This document shows positions 1 through 10,565 of a DNA stretch of 64,000 bases, piece by piece (positions within the stretch are counted from its first letter, which is position 1; each line of letters opens with the position of its first letter). A model generated the notes under the pieces. It searched no databases, was not told the origin of the DNA, and worked only from the letters and a program-made list of their open reading frames with translations. This DNA comes from Sambucus nigra. Lineage: Eukaryota > Streptophyta > Magnoliopsida > Dipsacales > Adoxaceae. The position numbers were made by a program, and so were the translations under genes. Location: the NCBI GenBank assembly GCA_949130495.1, contig OX422214.1, positions 256,746,187-256,810,186 on the forward strand. Direction: 5' to 3'.

Positions 1-180
1 ATTTGGCAAAAAACTCCTTAAATTTGCAATTTTTGCCTCGTGTGTTGCTAAAAAACAACCTTTCAGCGACACACAAGGGGGTATTGCATCTTTCTTTTTT
101 AATAGTTTAGGAGGTTAGTTGTAACACTAGGGGGGATTTGCAATAGAGCGGTAGTGTAGGGGGCTTATTGCAATGTACCA
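1..180. repeat. Related MITE-like fragment at window start
   Basis: TAGTGTAGGGGGCTTATTGC and neighbouring CCTTAAATTTGCAA-type sequence resemble the 3' UTR MITE at 32766-32945. The left end is outside the window. Confidence 0.4.
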
Positions 181-507
181 CTTTTTAATACACAAGAATG
201 TGGATTCTATTTGAAATTGGTGTCCATTGCACAAGGACACACTCATTTCCAGGTATCTACACATGATTAATAATTACGCTTTTATATATATAAGACATGT
301 TGTGTGAACAAGTTACTTATTACATAATATGTTTTTTGGCAAGAAATTTATTATTCGGTTACTTTTCCATATTTATATTATTGTTCTTGCACATAAATAT
401 TAAATACACACTGAAGCACTGAAACAATTACAGGTTCTTTGCAATGAACGCTAAGAGAGTCACATATGTTCTTCCACGTGTCGATACATATTAATATTTA
501 TGAGGAA

Positions 508-674
508 AATGTTATACACACCTGGTGGTAGTACCGGTTTAGTACCGGTACTGCTTTATTTGCTTGTACTATGGCGTGGGTCCCGTGAGGGAATGCTGTA
601 GGTCCTACCAGTGTACAATCAAATAAAACGCATTTGGTACTAAACCGGTACTTGGACCTGGTAAGAGTATCATT
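508..674. mobile_element. Short inverted-repeat MITE
   Basis: The ends AATGTTATACACACCTGG (508) and, reverse-complemented, AATGATACTCTTACCAGG (674) pair. The pairing continues inward to a perfect AGTACCGGTTTAGTACC arm (533-549 and its complement). The element is about 167 bp with no coding capacity. I see no certain target duplication. Confidence 0.6.
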
Positions 675-704
675 ACTCTATTTATAATCCATATCTTAAA
701 CTTA

Positions 705-1074
705 TGGGTGACAATTCGTGTTTTCGGGTCGGGTTTCGGGCCGACACGACCGAACACGACTTCTTATTTTTTTTTTTACCTAACACGACACGACCCATAT
801 AGAGTACGATACGACACGGCCCGTATAGAATACGATACGACACGACCAACATGATTTCTTAAATTTTATGTTTAATTAGGCAAAAATAGGCACAATAACC
901 CGAATAAACATGACAAGACAGGATAACACGAATGACGCATGATAACACGACTCATAAATTAGGCACGACATGATACGACTTCGTGTCAAAAAGATCCGAC
1001 ATGAACACGACAGATGGTATCAATTTTGGGTCAATTTCGTATCGTTCCGTGTCGTTTCTACAATTGTCAACCCA
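705..1074. mobile_element. CACGAC-rich non-autonomous element
   Basis: The ends TGGGTGACAATT and AATTGTCAACCCA are imperfect inverses, and ACTTA flanks both sides (700-704 and 1075-1079). The interior is many degenerate copies of GATACGACACGAC-type motifs. Similar CACGAC-rich repeats are common in dicot genomes and are usually treated as non-autonomous hAT-like. The 5-bp flank and TG...CA ends would also fit a tiny solo LTR. Confidence 0.5.
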
Positions 1075-1216
1075 ACTTAAACTGGATATCCTAAATTATT
1101 CATGATGGTACATTGTTATTTTGTAGTCTTCTGTTTAAAGAAGGAAAAGGTATTATTAAATTACCTTCTAGTTATGATTTGTTTTGTAAAGAAAAAATTG
1201 CGATTAAAAAGACTCC

Positions 1217-1322
1217 CAAACAAAGAGTGACTAGAAACATGGGTTCCACGCTTCCTTATAGGACCAAAATGCTCGTAAACAAAAAGTGACTAGAAAACAC
1301 GTGTTCTGTGCTTCCTTATAGG
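1217..1322. repeat. Tandem duplication, ~48-60 bp unit
   Basis: CAAACAAAGAGTGACTAGAAA...CTTCCTTATAGGA (1217-1262) recurs as TAAACAAAAAGTGACTAGAAAA...CTTCCTTATAGGA (1276-1322). The second copy contains the palindromic G-box core AACACGTGTT. CT-rich, UTR-like sequence follows at 1370-1550, but I cannot tie it to a coding exon. Confidence 0.6.
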
Positions 1323-2494
1323 ACTCATACATACCATCCATTCCCAAATTGCATAAATTCTCCTCTTAATCAGTGTTCTCACTTCACCTACTAGAGGCCC
1401 TTAGTAATTTTCCTGCTGCACTTCCTTTCTCACCCATTTAGCCATCAGAAACCTGTCTTCTGTGTGCGAATCTGCTAACTAAGCACAGAATTTACATTGC
1501 TGTCTTCCCATCTGTCTTGATCTTGCTGTTTCTTCTTAAGGCCATTGCACGATTCAAGGTCGGTCTTTTTTAATTGTTTTTTTCTTTCTTTTTCCCATCC
1601 TATTTCCGTCAACATGCAAAGGACTTGGCTTTACTTAAATATTAGGATATTTGTTCAATTTGCTGAATCACGATGGTTGTTTGGCTATATAAAGAAGGCA
1701 GAATCTTCCCCCACCCCCCTTCTATATATGTATGTGTATTTTCGTATGACCCATAAATCTGGATAATTTTCCCGACACCAGGGGCGCTTTTGCACGCTGA
1801 TGTTAAAATTTGTCTCCCATTCTGAGCCAAATCATGAATAATTTGGTGGAATTTATGTGTATCTAATATTTTCCTTCTTGATTTTGAGATCTTGCCTCTT
1901 CGTTGATTTTCACATCATTTAGTCATGCTAGGGCTATCATTGCATTTGGGTTAATGTTTGGGGAATGAGGATTATTCTGGGATACAAGTGATTTTGATGA
2001 ATAATAAAAAATGAAAGAAAGGTTAACTTATGCATTGCTTACTAAAAAAATGTTGCAAAATTTAGTTTTCTAATTTTACGCTTCTCTTCAATTAAGAAAC
2101 ACGTGACTAACAACTAGTTTTTCAATTTTTGGAAATCAGAAATTAAATATAAAATTCAGGATAATATTCTATTTTGAAACAAGAAAATTCTACATGCAAC
2201 TAAATGCAACATCTGGTTTGAATTGGGGAATAGGTCCTAAACAAGAGGTTTTTTTATAGTGTATGTTTAAAAGGAAAAAGAGAGGCGTAAGCCTTTTGTG
2301 CATATAATTTTTTTCAAAATGTGTAAATTTCTTTAGTACATAACAATTGCACAATCATTTTTTTAAAAATTGATAACATTCAAAAGTGCAATAATTCAAC
2401 GCTCATAATTGGATATGTAAAAACATTTGTAATTCAAACACTTGAAGGTTTGTGAGTAAGTGGATTTGTAAAAACGATAGAGATTAGTTGAAGT

Positions 2495-2517
2495 CCCCCC
2501 CCCCCCCCCCCCCCCCC
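2495..2517. repeat. Poly-C homopolymer
   Basis: An uninterrupted run of 23 C, then ACCCCAACCC. Length in an assembly is unreliable at such runs. Confidence 0.9.
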
Positions 2518-3424
2518 ACCCCAACCCTTCAATATTTAAAAAAGCAATCGAAGGAACATGCCTCAGGTCTCGACCGAAGCCTTTTGATATTACTTCTTAT
2601 CTCCTTCCTCTTTTTTGCTTGCTGTCTCTCTTTCAATCGACTAGCTGGGCTGAAGTTGAAGGATGACTGGAGCAACAATTGAAGGCTGGGAATCTGTTTT
2701 AGAGGTCTGGAGTCGAAACAACAGGGTCTGTTGATGCAACTCTAATCAATGGGGTGGTCTTTTTGTTTTTGGTTTTCTATTTTCTATGACAATGCAAATG
2801 CTGTTGGGCAAAAGTATTTCGTCCCTACATTGTTTGGCTTGGATTCCAGAAAAAAATGCAAAAGGCTTACAAAACGTGTTATGGCGTAGAAGAAAGTATA
2901 AATAGCGTCTGTTTTGTGTGCTTGTCGATTTCGTCCCCTAACGCTTCATGGCAAGTTTTCCCACCTTTCTAAACATTGACTGTAACGAGTCCTTTTTAAA
3001 AGTGATTACTGGTATAAGACATATTTTTCAGAAACTTTATTGTGGCAAGTTCAATCTTACTACCACAGATTAGATGCATTATTTTTTGACTGGTTAACCC
3101 ATATGAGGTGTATGCACTCTGTAACTCCGGGATCATAATTTGGGCCACTAAATGGTCTTGATACACTAGGGGCTTATGTTTATATTGGGTGTTTTTGACT
3201 TGACCCCTATTTTATAATGCGTTATTTGACTTAACCCCTATTTTCATAATCTCTTTGACATAACCCCCAATTTTTTGACAGTAGCCTAACCCCGTTAAAA
3301 AATCGCTAATTCGTTATTAGACATAAACCCATGCAACCTTTTAAGACAAAAATACCCTTAATTTAATAATTCTAATATCTCAAATCCTATTACCAAACGC
3401 ATATCTTCTTTACTGCTAGCACTG

Positions 3425-3560
3425 GCAAAATTGTGGGTTGGGTCTAATTTGGGCGGGTCAAATATGGGCTGGGCTAAATGTGGGTTGGGCCAAATATGGG
3501 CTGGGTTAAATGTGGACTGGGCCAAATATGGGCGGACCAAATATGGGTTGGACCAACCCA
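3425..3560. repeat. TGGGC-rich short tandem repeat
   Basis: About six degenerate copies of a ~21-bp unit around TGGGCCAAATATGGGCTGGG. Loose echoes (ATATGGGCCCCAT) continue to about 3790. Confidence 0.7.
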
Positions 3561-3908
3561 TTATTTTTTTATTAAATTAAGTATTACAATTCGAGGTATA
3601 TATAAAAAAAACTCATATTTTACTCATAACCTTTTAAAATGAGTATTATATTTGATTTGTATCTTATAAAATTGGGCTCCATATTTGATTTCTTGCTTTG
3701 AAATATGGGCCCCATATTTAACTCATAGCTTTGAAATATGGGGCCCATATTTAACTCACAACTTTTAAATATGGGCCCCATCTTTAGATGCTTGGGCTAA
3801 TATGGACTGTTTTGTTATTTGGGCCACATTTTGCCACTACTATTTACTGCCCAACAACCCTAAATCTAGCTTTATATCCAAATATCCCCTCTCTATTAAA
3901 TCTTATTG

Positions 3909-3910
<2 letters not shown>

Positions 3911-3939
<29 letters not shown>
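3911..3939. repeat. (TC)n microsatellite
   Basis: About 14 TC units followed by a short TA tract. Confidence 0.9.
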
Positions 3940-3942
<3 letters not shown>

Positions 3943-3964
3943 ATATATAGAGCCAGACTCTTGT

Positions 3965-4298
3965 ACATAGCAATTTTACATACCGGTTTTTTAACATAGT
4001 AAAAAAATTATTTTTGAGTTGAGTTTTTTTGTGTGGTATTTAAACATTTCAAGGAATCAGAATAAAAAAAATCAGCTCAAAATATTTTTTTTTGCTATTT
4101 TTAAAAAATCGGTCAAACTTTCACACTTTTAAAGCACTTTAAAAGCTTTGAAAGTTTGATCGATTTTTTTGAAATAGCAAACAAAGTTATTTTGAGTCAA
4201 TTTTTTTTATATGGGTCCCTTGTCATGTTTAAATATCGCATAAAAAAATTCAACTCAAAAATAATTTTTTTAATATTTTAAAGAAATAGGTTTGCACC
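3965..4298. mobile_element. Near-palindromic MITE nested in the long-TIR element
   Basis: The two halves fold on each other around about 4130. AAAAAAATTATTTTTGAGTTGA, GATATTTAAACAT, TTTTTGCTATTT and AAAATCGGTCAAACTTTCA in the left arm have close inverses in the right arm. The arms are about 150 bp, giving a long hairpin of the kind processed into small RNAs. Confidence 0.75.
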
Positions 4299-4304
4299 AG
4301 CAAG

Positions 4305-4332
4305 TATACACACACACACACACACACACACA
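4305..4332. repeat. (CA)n microsatellite
   Basis: About 13 CA units, at the edge of the nested MITE. Confidence 0.9.
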
Positions 4333-4337
4333 TGATA

Positions 4338-4556
4338 CTATTCACAACCCACATTAGCTATTGCTGCCGGAACCACCACTGGGATGAAAATCATCATTAC
4401 TTGAGCTGCTTCAACTCCCGCCATTGTAGCAACCAGTATCACGCTGGAGAGGACCGTGAAGGACCCACCAGCGGTGCCGGTCATGATGGCTTTGGCCACC
4501 TGATGGGATAACCGAGGCTGCTGTGTTGTAATGGTTGATTGTGAGCCATTAAACAA
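4338..4556 (-). pseudogene. Oleosin-like gene fragment (hairpin start)
   Basis: The minus-strand frame of 72 residues contains TAGGSFTVLSSVILVATM and then IFIPVVVPAAIA. Oleosins anchor to oil bodies by a long hydrophobic hairpin whose first half starts GGSLLVLSGLTL... and whose proline knot reads P-x5-SP-x3-P ending in IFSPVLVPA. Here the first Pro is Gln and the Ser is Ile, and the frame stops after the knot, so the second half of the hairpin and the C-terminus are absent. It lies between the TIRs of 3187-4920 and is best read as a captured, decayed fragment. Similarity is judged by eye. Confidence 0.5.
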
Positions 4557-4920
4557 CTGAAGTGGGTTGTGACTTGTGATGCATCATGTATCATGTATGT
4601 GTATGCTTATAAGAGAGATACAAAGAAACCCCAGTTAGATTTAAGAGAGAGGGGATGTTTGGATATAAGGTTAGAATTAGGGTTTGTTGGGTGGGGAAGA
4701 AAATATTTGTTTGGTAATAGGATTTGAAATATTTGGGTTTTAATTAAGATTACTTTTGTCTTAAAAGGTCGCAAGGGGTTATATGTCTTATAACGAATTA
4801 ATGATTTTTTAGCGTAGTTAGGCTACTGTAAAAAAATTGGGAGTTATGTCAAAGAGATTATGAAAGTGGGGGTTAAGTTAAATAACAAATTATAAAGTGC
4901 AGGTTAAGTAATAAAAACCC

Positions 4921-5424
4921 TTCTTGGTGGGAGTTGCACTTAACAGTCACCCTGTTACCTATTGATATTGCCTAGTTTTTTCGCTAATGAAAATTCTTCG
5001 TTTATATTTTTAACTTAATACAAAAAAATCTTCAAATGCTGTGAATAAAAAATCTTAAAAGTACGAGCGAAAATAGAAGGATATTTAATATAATCATTAT
5101 AGACTTGAATTGAAATAATTTAAATGTCTAATACTTGAATTGGAACCAGAAGTATCATAGGCTATCAACAGATTGCATGAGGCCCTCATTAGACCTCTTT
5201 AACCATTCTCGCCCTTCTCTCCTTTCTTTGATTTACCGTGGGGTTTTTACAATAATAGGTGAGCAAAAGCCCAATAGGGGGAGGTGGTAATCATACAAGA
5301 TAAAGTTGGCAAATAGATATGCATATATCATATATATTATATTATAAAAGCCTTGCATCTGAGACCAACTCCAAATGTTTGTAGAGCAGTTCTTTTACAC
5401 AATCAGAAGTGCAAAAAGTGTATT
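4921..5424. other. No feature recognised
   Basis: AT-rich sequence with no open frames, paired repeats or known motifs that I can support. Confidence 0.4.
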
Positions 5425-5937
5425 TTTAGATGAGGAAAGAAACTTTTTTACAAATCACTAAAAGTAAAGAATGACAATGGTGAGCAAATATTGAGATTAA
5501 GCTACAGTGATTTGTAGTAATTTTTGTTGGTATAAAATTAAACCTAAATTCGGGTTTTCAGATTATAGCCGTGTACTAGCCGTTGCCTAGGCAATAAGGG
5601 CTGTGTCGCCCAAAGATTGTGGGGACAAGTGCCTTGTCGTCCGGATACGCCTGGAGTTGGTATCATGCAAAATAGCAAATGATGAAAAAGTTGTGTACTT
5701 GGGGGGCAAAACGCCAAAAGTCTGGAGTGGTGATGATGATCAACAAGAAACAAGTGTGTACTTGCTGGGACATGCTTTCTTTCAACGATTTCAAATTCAT
5801 TTGATGAAAATCCATTTCGTATAATTGTATAGTGGTTCAAAGAACCCAAGTCTTGCAATGTATCTAGTATACAGTGTGCAATTCATGAACTCAAAGCATG
5901 CAAGGACCGCTACAGGTAAGTTATTTTGAATTCATTG
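5425..5937. repeat. Direct repeat, copy A
   Basis: This ~0.5-kb block is repeated in the same orientation at 11035-11500. Shared stretches include CAGATTATAGCCG, GCTGTGT/TGTGTACTAG, AACAAGTGTGT, GATGAAAA(T/C)CCATT and TTATTTTGAATTCATT. The two copies are well diverged. They may be old LTRs or a segmental duplication; no coding function is recognised. Confidence 0.65.
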
Positions 5938-6570
5938 ATTCCAAGACCATCTCTTTTATTGGGGAGCAAATTCTATTCGAAAGCCGCTGTGAAAATTTTA
6001 AAGTTTTGCTCCATCTTCCCCTACAAGAATTCTTTCTGCAACATATCCAACAATTTCTCAACCTAGGTTGGAATAGATAAAAGGAATCAGTGACAAAATG
6101 TCCACAAAAAGTTCCAAAAATATCACCATTCACGCTTCGAAGTTTTCAAATCCTAGATCCTCATTAAGTCCATCGCATTTTGGACGAAATTACCCCTAAA
6201 TTCTCTTTTTTTGTTTCTCAAACTTTAAAATAAATAGTTTTGCTCTACACATGGTTCAAAGTATCGGTATCGGGCGATACGCAAAGATACGCTATTTAGA
6301 GAGCGAAAAAAATTCCGAAAAAAATATAGAAAATTAAAAAACATAAGATTAACAATGTGGACCAATGAGATACACACAAACTCATCATTCAATATGCATT
6401 GCATTATAGAATTAGTTATTATACCAAAGCGCGACAGAGTTGTCAGATTCAATATTGCATAGTAAACCAATAATAATATTGAAAAACAATTTAATGCCGC
6501 ATAAAACTTGATAAAAAATTACATGGAAGATAAATAGAAATGATTACAATATTTCGTCATTTTCATCTCT

Positions 6571-7364
6571 TTATGTAGTTGCGGTATCGATCATACGAAT
6601 TTGTGGATAGGGGTAATTTCTTTCAGTTAGGTAAGGAAAGAAATATGAAACATATGGCTGCTCAGATGGTTGGGATGACTGGTTACATGATCCATAATTT
6701 GGAAATTGTGGTTGACGATCTCCCGGTTGACTACTGTGATGATAATATCCCAAACCTCTATACCCAAAACTATCAGTTGAAGGCCCACCATATTGCGTCC
6801 CTTGATTATATCCATAATAATCACCACCTGTTGTGCCGTTACTAGTAGATCCATAATGGTCTTTATAACGATCATAGTATCCACCTGTACTAGTACTAGT
6901 AGATCTTGGAAGTTGTGTTGGACCATAACTATCTGTGCCACTCCCACTCCCACTCCCACTCCCAGAGATGCTATGTCTTTCACCGCGGTATGTATGATCT
7001 GTCATTAAACCCATTGCCCGTAGTTGATTATTAAGACGTTGCGGATCATATCCACTTGAATACTCGTCACTACCAGGGAATTTCGTCAAATTGTCTAATG
7101 TCTCCGTTGTTCACTGATTTCCGGGCGATAACCATGATTTGTGTCTTGTGTGGCATAGTAGCTTTCATCTCCTTGTGCCCATATCATACCACCACCGTGC
7201 TGTGTACCAGTATTGTAAGAACCACCCCTTTGTTGGCTATCACTCGCAGTTCTCCTACTAACATCTCTCCTGCCACCACCTTGGTCATCATCATCATCAT
7301 CACCACCACCACCATGATCATCATCTGAACTGGAATATCTTACCAACCAGGAATATCTTGTCAA
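6571..7364 (-). other. Low-complexity Gly/Tyr/Asp-rich tail of the hAT ORF
   Basis: Two overlapping minus frames encode a SGSGSGSGSG run, Tyr-Gly-rich sequence (GDYYGYNQGTQYGG) and Asp runs (DDDHGGGGDDDDDD). A duplication of about 65 bp repeats ATGATCATCATCTGAACTGG at 7314 and 7379, and this probably shifted the frame. Such tails occur in some plant hAT proteins; a role is unknown. Confidence 0.6.
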
Positions 7365-9454
7365 CCATTATCACCACCATGATCATCATCTGAACTGGAA
7401 AGAACACTGGCCGGTGCCGGTTGATTGTGACCCCCCTGTCCTCCTTCCCCTTCGCTTTGTTGAATACCTTCATCCAACCAATCTAAGTCATCGGCTGGTA
7501 AGACCCCTTCATCATTCTCTCGGATCCACTTATTCAAGATGTCATCCTCCTCAAATATTAAATTCAAGTCTATCGGTTTGTAGAAATTTTCGGTGTCTCG
7601 CATGTACATCAAATTTCTAACTTTAAATCGCGAATTGTAATGCACATAAACCAATTTATGCAATTTTTTTTATTACCAATCGGCTGCGAAGTTTTGTATG
7701 GATGAGAGACCATGTGCTCCAATTTCTCTCACAACCCGAAGATGAGCATGTTTGACTCCGGAGTTTGATAGCAATGCGCCTAAGATTGGGTGCATCCTCA
7801 CCGTAATTTTTCCACCACTCAGCTGGAAGAGAAGATTTGACTGCTTGTTTGGTAAAATCTGAGCCAAACTCCCCTCTCCTATCCGTAAAGAGTTTAACCT
7901 AAAAAGCAAACAAATCAATTTAAAAACAATACATATATGAAATAAATATAACTCGATGGAAACAAATGTGATACCTCATTTATTGCCAAGGCCTGTTTTT
8001 ATACGTTTGACTCTGCCCTTTTGATGACCTCTTTTAGTCCGGCTCTTATCTCGGAATGGTTTGAAAAATTAGATGAATACTGAAACATCGGATACTGAAA
8101 CAAGTGTTGGTGCAATTGTCTCTCCCATCTTCCATCAATCACTTACCAATACTTCTTCCAGTTTTTGACAGTCGCCTGGATTGCTAGTTTTGCTTTATCC
8201 ACCCCTTCGTAAATGATAGAGAGTGTAGGCTTTTTATCTTGATTTACTATCTTCAAAAACAATACCAAGGGCTCCATAATCTTGGCTATTTCGGCAGCCC
8301 GTTGCCAGAATCGATCTGCTAGAATTAAATCCGACACTTTAGTGGCTGCACTCTTTCGGGTCCTCTCACGGTTGAATTCACGCTATTTAATCGTGGTACA
8401 CATTCACTTCAACTGCGGATGAGACTCTCAAGGACAATAAACTAGGTAATGAATATCGTAATGCCTGGTCCTAGCAACTCCATATCTCTGGTATACTCCA
8501 TTAAATTTACAACTTTTTGAATGTTATATATGAACGATGTAATTGATTTGGCATCATTCAATACCGACTTGATTGATTTCATATTTCCAATTTCTTCGAA
8601 CATCAAGTCAAGACAATGTGCTGCACAAGGTGGCCAAAATAAGTGTCTCTTATTCGCCATCAATAACGCGCCAGTAGCCTTAAAATTTGGCTCGTTATCA
8701 GTGATAATATGTACGACGTGCCTCGCCAATTTCCTCCACACAACTTTATCCATAAGGGAAAAAATATAATCCGCCGACTTGAATTGGTTAGTTGTGTCAA
8801 CAAAAGTGTGAAATATCATATTACGATCACAGTATACCATGAAGTTAATGATATGCTTCTTCGTCCTTGAACTCTACCCATCACACATGATTTTGCAACC
8901 ATACTCGGCCATTTCTCCTTTAGAGTTGCTATGTACGCATCCATCTCTTCTACCTCCTCATCCAAGTAAACACCGCCAATCTGATAACCTCTAGGGCCTT
9001 TAATCCCTGGACCCTTCATCGCAATCGTATCAATCATATGTTGATAGACAAGTCCACTATTAGCAACATTAAACGGGATGACATTACAATGAAAGAACTT
9101 GCTAATGGCCTTCCCAACCTTCATGACTCCATCTATAGAGAACATGGATTTCACAGTTTTCTGACTTGACTTCCTCGACCTAAATATGGAATGGTCAATT
9201 CCTCGAGCAGGCTATTCAACCCCCTGTTTCAATGATCACGATTGTGACACGGGCGGTATTTTTTTAATATTAGTTGATATCTCTCTAGGAACATGACGAC
9301 ACCGTTCAACGTTGCCTTGCACTCCCGCCAAGTGTTCTTTTAGTCTGGTGATGCCATCGCTAACGACCTTGTTACAGTAATTGCTAGCAATCTTCTTCTT
9401 ATTTCCACCAACAACAGTTCCATGCTCCCACCCAATATCTAGTTTAGGAGCCAT
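6571..9454 (-). pseudogene. hAT transposase remnant (BED finger, DUF659, dimerization domain)
   Basis: Reading from 9454 down there is a BED-type finger (DIGWEHGTVVGGNKKK, then GITRLKEHLAG), in which the first zinc Cys is Ser (ASNYC). A DUF659-like block (FFHCNVIPFNVANS) follows at about 9100, then HIITDNEPNFKATG and CAAHCLDLMFEEIG (about 8640), and the hAT C-terminal dimerization signature SGCERNWSTWSLIHTK at about 7690-7740. The next block (LVYVHYNSRFKVRN, 7663) matches the usual region after the dimerization domain. The tail is Gly/Ser/Tyr/Asp-rich. Several frameshifts and stops lie between blocks, so no functional transposase is encoded unless some gaps are introns. Confidence 0.85.
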
Positions 9455-9644
9455 TCTACTAAATAAAAAAGATACAAATGTTATTTTTTTATTATATTAT
9501 TGTTTTTGAAGTTTTAAAAAAATAACTCTACTTTTATTTTTTAATAGAGTATTTTTTTCTTAAAGGATGCAAATGTTATTTTTTACAAGAGTTAGTGTTG
9601 TAAAAAATGACTAAACTAAAAAAAATAACTCTATTGTTATTTTT

Positions 9645-9710
9645 GTGTGCCGTTGGCGCGGACCTTTAAAAATAAGAGAATATTGGTTAAATGGGTGTTT
9701 GAGGATTTTT
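9645..9710. repeat. Fragment of the 26950-27320 MITE
   Basis: GGCGCGGACCTTTAAAAATA and GTTAAATGGGTGTTTGAGG match the right arm of the MITE at 27195-27250 (GCGCGGACTTTTAAAAATAA, GGTAAATGGGTGTTTGAGG). It lies inside the hAT element and marks a second copy of the family. Confidence 0.7.
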
Positions 9711-10439
9711 TGAAACATTCTACTTTTATTTTTTAGTAGAGTTTTTTCTTTTAAAGAATGCAAATGTTATTTAAAAACGTCAATTTTTTTTTTTTACAAT
9801 TTAAAAACGTTTTTTTTTACAATTTGAACGTTATTTAAAAAAAAACAATTTAAAAACTTTATTTTTTTTTAAAACTAAAGAAACAAACATTCTTTACCCC
9901 AAAAAGACCTTCTTTACAAAAAAATATACAAACATTCTTTAAAAAAACAGGAAAGAGACACAAACTTAAGTTAAAAGTAAAACACGCAAAAAAATAACAT
10001 TCTTTAAAAAACATTCTCTTAAAACCATTTTAAAACACACCAACTTAAGTTAAAAGAAAAACACAAACCATTCTTTTAAAACCGCCTGCCTATTTTTAAA
10101 CCACAAACTCAAAACTCAACTGGTGGCCGAAAATACCTAGCACCGAAATTGGAAGCAGAGAGCGAGAGAGAAATCTAGGGCTGAAAATACCTCTCTCTCT
10201 TCTTCTTTTTCTCCGGCCCTTTGATGAAAGGTTTCAGCTGCTTTTTTTTGGGCGAAAATTGAGGAGTATGAGGTGGGTTTGCTGTTGCTTTGTTTTATAG
10301 CTAAAGATTGGAGAATTTTTCAACACTTGTGACCTTTTTTTTGTCTTCATCAGGTAATTATTTACATTATTGGACAATTTCATCAAGATTCCTTGTTTTT
10401 CCCCACTTTTTCACTGTTTTCCAACTTAACTCGCCTGTG

Positions 10440-10565
10440 ATTGTTTATATCGGCCGATATATCGGGCCTTCATCTCGGACCGGCCGATATATCGACGAGT
10501 CAAGCAGATATCGTCCGATATTTATATTTTTTCGAATCGTGACCCGGTATCGTCTCGCCCTCTGT
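10440..10565. promoter_or_regulatory. Subterminal palindromic repeats of the hAT element
   Basis: CGGCCGATATATCGGG, CGGCCGATATATCGAC, ATCGTCCGATAT and GGTATCGTCTCG occur within 125 bp, and the left end has GTATCGGTATCGGGCGATAC at 6263-6282. Clustered subterminal motifs are the known binding sites of hAT transposases. The assignment is inferred from position. Confidence 0.55.

Larger units (their letters stand above)
1075..3186. other. No gene recognised; homopolymer and UTR-like sequence
   Basis: Apart from the duplication at 1217-1322 there is a CT-rich, cDNA-like stretch (1370-1556) followed by a possible GT donor, a TATATAAAG at about 1685, and a C homopolymer of 23 bases at 2495-2517. 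Short open frames here have no recognisable similarity. Confidence 0.4.
3187..4920. mobile_element. Long-TIR (MULE/foldback-like) element carrying a gene fragment
   Basis: About 230 bp at 3187-3420 is the diverged inverse of 4690-4920. Shared blocks include CATAATCTCTTTGACATAAC, ACAGTAGCCTAAC, CCTTTTAAGACAAAA and TCAAATCCTATTACCAAAC. Such long TIRs are typical of Mutator-like or foldback elements. The interior has no transposase but holds a TGGGC-rich repeat, a nested palindromic MITE and an oleosin-like fragment, as in a Pack-MULE. No convincing 9-bp target duplication is seen at these borders. Confidence 0.7.

Noticed and set aside
1545..1766. Short frames near the UTR-like region
   Set aside because: No similarity; they cross a presumed donor site and C/T runs.
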